Of a stretch of 64,000 bases of DNA, positions 54,385 to 64,000 are shown in pieces. The position numbers and the translations under genes are program-made. The first letter of the stretch is position 1, and the number at the start of each line of letters is the position of its first letter. Source of the DNA: Streptomyces sp. cf386 (lineage in GTDB: Bacteria; Actinomycetota; Actinomycetes; Streptomycetales; Streptomycetaceae); assembly GCF_900103585.1 (NCBI RefSeq), contig NZ_FNHV01000001.1, forward strand, positions 203,326 to 267,325, read 5' to 3'. The notes under the pieces were generated by a model, which was given only the letters and a program-made list of their open reading frames with translations, had not been told where the DNA came from and did not search any database.

Positions 54385-54639
54385 TATGTGCTCGATGGAA
54401 GGTAGTTCCGAGCAGAATCAAGCATCAGTGGGGCTCAGCGGCGGCGTTGCGGCCCGCCCCGCTCGATGGGCTGTCCACCATCCAGATCAGAACAGCAGCG
54501 ATGCCGAACGACCGGTCCCCACAGGGCAGTTGACACCATGTGACGGCGATGTACTCCGCTACGCTCGGGCCCGTTCGAACGCACGACGGCCGGCGGGCGC
54601 GGCGCATCCGGATGCGCCGCGCCGTCCGCGAGGCCCGCG

Positions 54640-54890
54640 CGGTCGCCCGACATCCTGCTGCGCCCCGACGGCAACGCCGTCCTCACCGACTTCGGCATCG
54701 CGGCCCTGGACGACGGCGAGTCCCTGACGACAACCGGCGAACTGGTCGACTTCCTCAAGTACATGGCGCCCGAGCAGGACTGACGGAGCAACTCGGTCCG
54801 CTGCGCCCGATCATCGAGGCGCTGCCCGCAAGTCCCCGGAAGAGCGCCCTTCGGCGGGCGTCGTGGGCGGTCTCTTCCGCACCGGGGCAC
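54640..54890 (+). pseudogene. Second Ser/Thr kinase remnant
   Basis: ILLRPDGNAVLTDFGIAALD then GELVDFLKYMAPEQD followed by TGA; a further piece, EQLGPLRPIIEALP, continues out of frame. It aligns with 46840-47160 with high identity over the first 130 bp. The rest of the 54279-54940 gap shows nothing coding. Confidence 0.72.
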
Positions 54891-54940
54891 GCTCACCGTG
54901 CGGGTGAGCGTGACGCACCAGCGTTGATGTCACATGCGGA

Positions 54941-58924
<3,984 letters not shown>

Positions 58925-58958
58925 TCATGTGCGGTGCTGTTGGGAAACCGAACGCACA

Positions 58959-60902
58959 CTAGGTTGTGAACACCTGTGAAGCAATGATGTTGTCGATGTT
59001 TGTGTGTTCCTGATGGCTACGGTCACCGACCTTGGCCAAATCCGGCTGCTGGAACTGTGTCCGGTACAGCTCGGCGTAACGTCCCCCTGCCGCCAGCAAC
59101 TCCTCGTGCGTGCCGCGTTCCACGATCCGGCCTGCCTCGACCACCAGGATCTGGTCCGCCGCCCGCACGGTGGACAGCCGGTGGGCGATGACGACCGCCG
59201 TCCTGCCCTCCAGCGCCTCGGTGAGCGCCTCCTGGACTGCGGCCTCCGAGGTGTTGTCGAGGTGGGCGGTGGCCTCGTCGAGGATGACGACGCGCTGACG
59301 GGCCAGCAGCAGCCGGGCGATGGTCATCCGCTGGCGCTCGCCGCCGGAGAGCCGGTAGCCGCGCTCGCCGACCACGGTGTCGAGGCCGTCGGGCAGGGAT
59401 CGTACGAGATCGTCGAGGCGGGAGCGGCCCAGGGCGTCCCAGAGTTCGGCGTCGGTGGCGGTGGGGCGGGCCAGCAGCAGGTTGGCGCGGACGGTGTCGT
59501 GGAAGAGGTGGCCGTCCTGGGTGACCATGCCGAGGGTGGCCCGCAGGGACTCGGCGCTCAGCTCGCGGACGTCGACGCCGCCCACGCGTACGGCGCCCTC
59601 GTCGACGTCGTAGAGCCGCGGGAGGAGTTGGGCGACGGTCGACTTGCCCGCGCCGGACGAGCCGACGAGCGCGACCGTCTGGCCGGGTTCGGCGCGGAAG
59701 GAGATGCCGTGCAGCACCTCGGTGCCGCCGCGTGTGTCGAGGGTCGCCACCTCCTCCAGGGAGGCGAGGGAGACCTTGTCGGCGGAGGGGTAGCCGAAGC
59801 GGACGTTCTCGAACTCGACCGACACCGGGCCCTCGGAGACCCGCCGCGGGTCCGGCTTCTCCTCGATGAGCGGCTTGAGGTCCAGCACCTCGAAGACGCG
59901 CTCGAAGCTGACCAGGGCACTCATGACCTCGACGCGGGCACCCGCGAGCGCGGTGAGCGGCGCGTACATACGGGTCAGCAGCAGCGCCAGCGAGACGACC
60001 GCGCCCGGCTCCAGCGTGCCGCGCAGCGCGAACCAGCCGCCGAGGCCGTAGACCAGGGCGAGGGCGAGCGCGGACACCAGGGTGAGCGCGGTGATGAACA
60101 CCGACTGGGCGGTCGCCGTCCGTACGCCGATGTCCGCCACACGGCGGGCGCGCGCCGCGAACTCCTCCGACTCCTGCCCCGGGCGCCCGAACAGCTTGAT
60201 CAGCGTGGCGCCGGGGGCCGAGAAGCGCTCGGTCATACGAGTGCCCATCGCGGCGTTGAGCGCGGCGGCCTCCCGCTGCATGCCGGCCATGCGGTGGCCC
60301 ATGCGCCGGGCCGGGATCACGAACACCGGGAGCAGGACGAGGGACAGCAGGGTGATCTGCCAGGACAGGGTGAGCATGACGGCGAGGGTGAGCAGCAGCG
60401 TGACGAGGTTGCTGACCACTCCGGACAGGGTGTTGCTGAAGGCGCGCTGGGCGCCGATCACGTCGTTGTTGAGACGGGAGACCAGCGCTCCCGTACGTGT
60501 GCGTGTGAAGAACGCGACCGGCATGCGCTGCACATGATCGAACACAGCCGTCCGCAGATCGAGGATGAGACCCTCGCCGAGGGTCGCCGACAGGCGCCTG
60601 GCGAGGACCCCGAGGGCCGCCTCGGCGACCGCGATCAGGGCGATCAGCAGGGCGAGGCGGACGACGGTGCTCTCGTCGCCGCCCGTCACGATCGCGTCGA
60701 CGACGCGTCCGGCCAGTACGGGGGTCGCGACGGCGAGCAGCGCGGTCATCACCCCGAGCACGACGAAGAGCGCGATCCGGCGGCGGTGCGGGCGGGCGAA
60801 CGCGCCGATGCGGCGCAGCGTCGCACGAGCGAAGGGGCGGCGCTCCTGGTCGGCGTTCATGACGCTCTGGAGCTGCGTCCAGGCTGTGGTCTCCATACTC
60901 AT
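58959..60902 (-). CDS. ABC exporter (fused permease-ATPase), SoxR-regulated, probably leaderless
   Basis: 647 residues. Half-size multidrug/lipid exporter: six helices (about 35-340), Walker A LVGSSGAGKSTVAQL (about 413-427), signature RLSGGERQRMTIARLLL, Walker B RVVILDEATAHLD, HRLSTVRAADQILVV. ATG 60902 lies only 7 bases past the -10 of a SoxR-type promoter, so the message would be leaderless. In S. coelicolor an ABC transporter belongs to the SoxR regulon, as I recall, which fits. It would export redox-active compounds. Confidence 0.88.
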   Translation of the reverse strand: MSMETTAWTQLQSVMNADQERRPFARATLRRIGAFARPHRRRIALFVVLGVMTALLAVATPVLAGRVVDAIVTGGDESTVVRLALLIALIAVAEAALGVLARRLSATLGEGLILDLRTAVFDHVQRMPVAFFTRTRTGALVSRLNNDVIGAQRAFSNTLSGVVSNLVTLLLTLAVMLTLSWQITLLSLVLLPVFVIPARRMGHRMAGMQREAAALNAAMGTRMTERFSAPGATLIKLFGRPGQESEEFAARARRVADIGVRTATAQSVFITALTLVSALALALVYGLGGWFALRGTLEPGAVVSLALLLTRMYAPLTALAGARVEVMSALVSFERVFEVLDLKPLIEEKPDPRRVSEGPVSVEFENVRFGYPSADKVSLASLEEVATLDTRGGTEVLHGISFRAEPGQTVALVGSSGAGKSTVAQLLPRLYDVDEGAVRVGGVDVRELSAESLRATLGMVTQDGHLFHDTVRANLLLARPTATDAELWDALGRSRLDDLVRSLPDGLDTVVGERGYRLSGGERQRMTIARLLLARQRVVILDEATAHLDNTSEAAVQEALTEALEGRTAVVIAHRLSTVRAADQILVVEAGRIVERGTHEELLAAGGRYAELYRTQFQQPDLAKVGDRSHQEHTNIDNIIASQVFTT

Positions 60903-60909
60903 GAGAGGG

Positions 60910-60940
60910 ACCGTAGAACCTCAAGCATTGTTGAGGTCAA
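60910..60940 (-). promoter_or_regulatory. SoxR-type promoter
   Basis: Minus strand TTGACC (60940-60935), 19-bp spacer, TACGGT (60915-60910). The spacer region holds ACCTCAAGCATTGTTGAGGT (60918-60937), with 7-bp inverted arms CCTCAA/TTGAGG as in SoxR boxes. No soxR gene is in the window. Confidence 0.75.
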
Positions 60941-61067
60941 CACTAGCGGCAGCGAGGGTGATATCACCGGCTTCGCGAAGATCGACAGTCGTCCGCAGCC
61001 GGTCCGTAAGGCCCCGTCTCCGCTGCCGCAACCCGCCGTTGTCGCAACGCGGAGAACCTCTCCGAAT

Positions 61068-62033
61068 GTGACAGCGGTACGACTCTCCCTGGGACGCCTG
61101 CTCCGACGTGTCCCGCTCCGCCAGATACTGGTCCTGCTTCCGCTCGTCCTCGTCGTCGTGGTCGCGGTGCAGCACCGGGCCGTGCTCGCCGAGGGCATCG
61201 GCCATCTGGCGACGGCCAAGTGGCCCTGGCTGCTCGCCGCGGCCTGCGCCACCTGCCTCACCTGGGTGGCGGCGGCGGTGACCCGGCAGGGTGCCGTGGT
61301 CGACCGGCTGCCCAAGCTGCAGCTGCTCGTCACGCAGTTCGCGGCGGGCTCGGCCAACCACCTGCTGCCCACGGGGCTCGGCGCGAGCGCGGTCAACCTG
61401 CGCTTCATGACGGTGTGCGGGCTGCCGCTCGCCCGCTCCTCGGCCGCGCTGGCGCTGTATCTGCTCGCGGAGAGCGTGGCCCGGGTCGGTCTGCTGACCG
61501 CGCTCCTCATCGCCTTCCCGCACGCGCTGCAACTCGGGCCCCTCCTTCCCGAGGGCGCCTGGGGCCCGCTGCTGCTGATCATCGGCGCGGTGGCCGTCCT
61601 GGTCGTGGCCGTCTTCGCACTCGTACGACGGCTGCGCGCCGCCGTGACGTCGTTCCTGCGCACCGCGCTGGGCGAGGCCCGCTCGGTGCACACCCGCCCC
61701 TCCCGGGCGTTGGCCCTGTGGGGCGGTTCGCTGGCCTTTCCGGCGCTCCAGGCGTCCGGGCTGGTCCTGGTCGGGCTCGCGCTGGGGCTGGATGTGCCGC
61801 CGGCCCACATGGCGCTCGCGTATCTGGCGGCGACCGTCGCCGTCGCCCTCGTGCCCACGCCGGGTGGCCTCGGCTCCGTCGAGGCCGCGCTGATCGTGGC
61901 CCTGGTGGCGGCGGGCGGCCCGGTCGCGGTGGCCACGGCGGTGGTGCTGGCGTACCGGATCATCACGGTGTGGCTGCCGCTGCTGCCGGGGGCGTTGACG
62001 CTGGGGGCTCTGGTGCGATGGAAGGTCATCTGA
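61068..62033 (+). CDS. YbhN/UPF0104-family membrane protein (lysylphosphatidylglycerol synthase TM-like)
   Basis: 321 residues with seven to eight membrane helices. Family marks include ANHLLPTGLGASAVNLRF and VPTPGGLGSVEAALIVAL (about 260-277). These proteins resemble the flippase part of MprF and may move lipids. GTG 61068 has GGAGA 11 bases upstream; a longer open frame from the left is antisense to the ABC gene. The last 29 bp, including the stop, are repeated in tandem. Confidence 0.82.
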   Translation: MTAVRLSLGRLLRRVPLRQILVLLPLVLVVVVAVQHRAVLAEGIGHLATAKWPWLLAAACATCLTWVAAAVTRQGAVVDRLPKLQLLVTQFAAGSANHLLPTGLGASAVNLRFMTVCGLPLARSSAALALYLLAESVARVGLLTALLIAFPHALQLGPLLPEGAWGPLLLIIGAVAVLVVAVFALVRRLRAAVTSFLRTALGEARSVHTRPSRALALWGGSLAFPALQASGLVLVGLALGLDVPPAHMALAYLAATVAVALVPTPGGLGSVEAALIVALVAAGGPVAVATAVVLAYRIITVWLPLLPGALTLGALVRWKVI

Positions 62034-62072
62034 CCCATCAGTCGCGATGGAAGGTCGCCTGACCGATCAGTA
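62015..62072 (+). repeat. 29-bp tandem duplication across the stop of the YbhN-like gene
   Basis: Copies at 62015-62043 and 62044-62072 share 25 of 29 bases, both beginning GCGATGGAAGGTC. The second would read WKVA-stop where the first reads WKVI-stop. Confidence 0.88.
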
Positions 62073-62107
62073 ACGTTCGGGGTCCGACCCACGGAAAGGA
62101 CCCCGCC

Positions 62108-62872
62108 ATGCCGGTCCGCGTCGAGCGCCAGGGCCCCGTCACCACCGTCGTCCTCTCCCGCCCCGAGGTCCGCAACGCGGTCGACGGTCCGACCGCCGCC
62201 GAACTCGCCGCCGCGTTCCGGGAGTTCGAGGCCGACGACGAGGCGCGGGTCGCGGTGCTGTGGGGCGAGGGCGGCGCGTTCTGCGCGGGTGCCGACCTCA
62301 AGGCGCTCGGCAGCGAGCGGGGCAACCAGGTCACCGAGGACGGTGACGGCCCGATGGGGCCGACCCGGCTGCGGCTGTCGAAGCCGGTGATCGCGGCGAT
62401 CGCCGGACACGCCGTGGCCGGAGGCCTGGAGCTGGCGCTGTGGTGCGATCTGCGGGTGGCCGAGGAGGACGCCGTCTTCGGGGTGTTCTGCCGCCGCTGG
62501 GGCGTTCCGCTGATCGACGGCGGCACGGTACGGCTGCCCCGGCTGATCGGCACCGGCCGCGCGCTGGACATGATCCTGACCGGGCGGCCGGTCGAGGCAC
62601 GCGAGGCCTACGACATGGGGCTCGCCAACCGCGTCGTGCCGACCGGACGCGCCCGCGCCGAGGCGGAGAAGCTGGCCGCCGTGATCGCACGGTTCCCGCA
62701 GGGCTGCCTGCGCGCCGACCGGGCGTCCGTGCTCGACCAGGAGGGGCTGGACGAGGCGGCCGCGATGCGGGGTGAACTCCGGCACGGCATGGGCGTGCTG
62801 GCGGAGAGCCTGGACGGCGCGGCCCGGTTCGCTTCCGGTGCGGGGCGGCACGGGTCGTTCCGGGACCTCTGA
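62108..62872 (+). CDS. Enoyl-CoA hydratase/isomerase family (crotonase)
   Basis: 254 residues. Crotonase fold: oxyanion-hole strands EGGAFCAGADLKAL (about 56-69) and IAGHAVAGGLELALWCDLRVA (about 99-119), with the acid position in FCRRWGVPLIDGG where hydratases have Glu-x-x-x-G; here Pro-Leu-Ile-Asp-Gly suggests another crotonase activity. ATG 62108 follows AAAGGA. Single gene between the YbhN-like gene and the MscS gene. Confidence 0.88.
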   Translation: MPVRVERQGPVTTVVLSRPEVRNAVDGPTAAELAAAFREFEADDEARVAVLWGEGGAFCAGADLKALGSERGNQVTEDGDGPMGPTRLRLSKPVIAAIAGHAVAGGLELALWCDLRVAEEDAVFGVFCRRWGVPLIDGGTVRLPRLIGTGRALDMILTGRPVEAREAYDMGLANRVVPTGRARAEAEKLAAVIARFPQGCLRADRASVLDQEGLDEAAAMRGELRHGMGVLAESLDGAARFASGAGRHGSFRDL

Positions 62873-63165
62873 GGCGACGGGCGACGCACACAGGCAGGCG
62901 GGCCCTGTTCGGCCGCCGGTGCGCGCGCCGGTGCGCGACCCACGTGCGGCGCTCACGCATCAAGCGCGCCTCGGCGGGCGGTCGTTCACCCCTCGGAGGG
63001 GTGCGAGTCCGAGGGAGAATGCCCGAAAGTGGCCGAAGAGGCTGTCCGCCCGACGGTCCCGGTACGAACACGTGTACCCGATACGGCAGGATGAGCCCTC
63101 GCGCCGGTCACGGGGGATGGGGTGGCCGGCGCGACGGCACATCGCGGAATCGAGCAGGTGACAAC
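62873..63165 (+). other. Intergenic region before the mscS-type gene
   Basis: 293 bp with no convincing gene. CCCCTCGGAGGGG near 62989-63001 is a short hairpin. No riboswitch or tRNA was recognised. Confidence 0.4.
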
Positions 63166-63237
63166 GTGACGAGACTTCACATCCGGCCGTCGGCGAAGGG
63201 GTTCGCCGCCGCTTTTCTCCCCGGAGGTGACCGGTGA
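63166..63237 (+). CDS. Possible 23-aa leader ORF overlapping mscS
   Basis: GTG 63166 gives TRLHIRPSAKGFAAAFLPGG and stops at TGA 63235, overlapping the channel gene's GTG by 4 bp (GTGA). The ribosome site is weak (CAGGTGA). Coupled translation is the only support. Confidence 0.28.
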   Translation: MTRLHIRPSAKGFAAAFLPGGDR

Positions 63238-64000
63238 ACCGGGCGCTCACAGTGGACGACCTGGTCTTCGCCGGGATCGCGCTGGCGGCGGGCCTGCTGG
63301 CGGCCTTCCTGCTGCGGATGCTGCTGCGCTGGCTGGGCAAGCACGCCGACCGCACGCGCTGGAGCGGTGACGACCTCATCGTGGACACGCTGCGGACGGT
63401 CGTACCGTGGGCGGCGTTCCTCGGCGGCGCGGCCTCCGCCGGAGCGGCGCTGCCGCTGACCCGGACGGTGCAGCACAACGTCAACCAGTGCCTGACCGTG
63501 CTGCTCATCTTCGTCGTGACACTGGCGGTGGCCCGCGGGATCGCCGGGCTGATGCGGACGGTCACCCAGTCCCGCCCCGGTGTCGCCGGCTCCGCCACGA
63601 TCTTCGTCAACATCACCCGGATCCTGATCCTGGCCATCGGCTTCCTGGTGGTGCTGCAGACCCTGGGCATCTCCATAGCGCCGCTGCTCACCGCCCTGGG
63701 CGTCGGCGGTCTGGCGGTCGCGCTCGCCCTGCAGGACACGCTCGCCAACCTCTTCGCGGGCATCCACATCCTCGCCTCCAAGACCGTCCAGCCCGGCGAC
63801 TACATCCGGCTGAGCAGCGGCGAGGAGGGCTACGTCGAGGACATCAACTGGCGCCAGACGACCGTGCGCGCCCTCTCCAACAACCTGATCGTCATCCCCA
63901 ACGGGGAGCTCGCCAAGACGAACATGACCAACTTCATGCGCCCCGAGCAGGAGTTGACGATCCTGCTCCAGGTCGGCGTCGCCTACGACAGCGACCTCGA
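63234..64000 (+). CDS. MscS-family mechanosensitive channel, 3' end beyond window
   Basis: At least 255 residues. Releases solutes on osmotic downshock. GTG 63234 follows GGAGGTGA. Four hydrophobic helices precede the pore-lining TM3 (PLLTALGVGGLAVALALQDTL, about 147-167) and the beta domain YIRLSSGEEGYVEDINWRQT and VIPNGELAKTNMTNF. The frame is open at base 64000. Confidence 0.92.
   Translation, partial: MNRALTVDDLVFAGIALAAGLLAAFLLRMLLRWLGKHADRTRWSGDDLIVDTLRTVVPWAAFLGGAASAGAALPLTRTVQHNVNQCLTVLLIFVVTLAVARGIAGLMRTVTQSRPGVAGSATIFVNITRILILAIGFLVVLQTLGISIAPLLTALGVGGLAVALALQDTLANLFAGIHILASKTVQPGDYIRLSSGEEGYVEDINWRQTTVRALSNNLIVIPNGELAKTNMTNFMRPEQELTILLQVGVAYDSDL

Noticed and set aside
59004..62033. 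1009-codon plus-strand open frame spanning the ABC gene and the YbhN-like gene
   Set aside because: Only the last 321 codons have membrane helices and family motifs. The first part is antisense to the ABC exporter, so the gene was started at GTG 61068.
62980..63040. tRNA-like segment (hairpin followed by GTGCGAGTCCGA)
   Set aside because: The arms do not form a cloverleaf, there is no acceptor pairing, and the TTC loop is absent.

Overview
The window is high-GC actinobacterial chromosome, almost certainly Streptomyces. Codon third positions are nearly all G or C, GTG and TTG starts are common, several exported enzymes carry twin-arginine leaders, and the housekeeping genes present (glgC, an actinobacterial short glgA, gnd, panD, an Rpf-type transglycosylase and a DUF5302 protein) are typical of the genus. 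No tRNA, rRNA, CRISPR array or intact insertion sequence was seen.

The left third (1-22088) reads as a coordinated system for dismantling eukaryotic-type, core-fucosylated N-glycans. A minus-strand six-gene operon (16235 down to 6867) encodes a MalEFG-like sugar importer, a GH5-like candidate beta-mannosidase, an exported GH85 endo-beta-N-acetylglucosaminidase and a cytoplasmic GH38 alpha-mannosidase. It faces a divergent LacI regulator across a phased operator array. Exported GH29 alpha-L-fucosidase and GH20 beta-hexosaminidase follow, and the left edge carries a ribose/fucose-type importer, L-fuconate dehydratase and a divergent FadR-subfamily regulator with matching palindromes. The proposed flow is: GH85, GH29 and GH20 cut glycans outside the cell, the two importers take up oligomannoside and fucose, and GH38, GH5 and fuconate dehydratase process them inside.

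The middle (22337-46207) is mixed core metabolism and small regulator/enzyme pairs: an amidase-signature protein, an SGNH hydrolase, TetR regulators with visible palindromic operators, GNAT proteins, an unlisted 57-aa conserved-looking small gene, an HD/MIOX-like protein with an SDR, a zinc-ribbon SDR lacking its catalytic Tyr, a wax-ester synthase/DGAT, a PA14-GH2 exported glycosidase, an aerolysin-like secreted protein, glgC/glgA, a FhuF-like protein, an Rpf-LysM-M23 fusion, gnd and panD.

From 46.3 to 49.0 kb lies a gene graveyard: a transposase tail, a Ser/Thr kinase C-lobe, a DEAD-box helicase tail, and a second copy of the panD leader and first ten codons. A second decayed kinase fragment sits at 54.6 kb. 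Between and beyond these are an ABC exporter, an ene-reductase/MerR pair with a 19-bp-spacer promoter, and two more host-glycan-type enzymes (GH109 and a LamG-containing GH2 beta-galactosidase). The right end holds an apparently leaderless ABC transporter behind a SoxR-type box, a YbhN-like membrane protein, an enoyl-CoA hydratase and the start of an MscS channel. All calls come from reading the sequence; no homology search was run.
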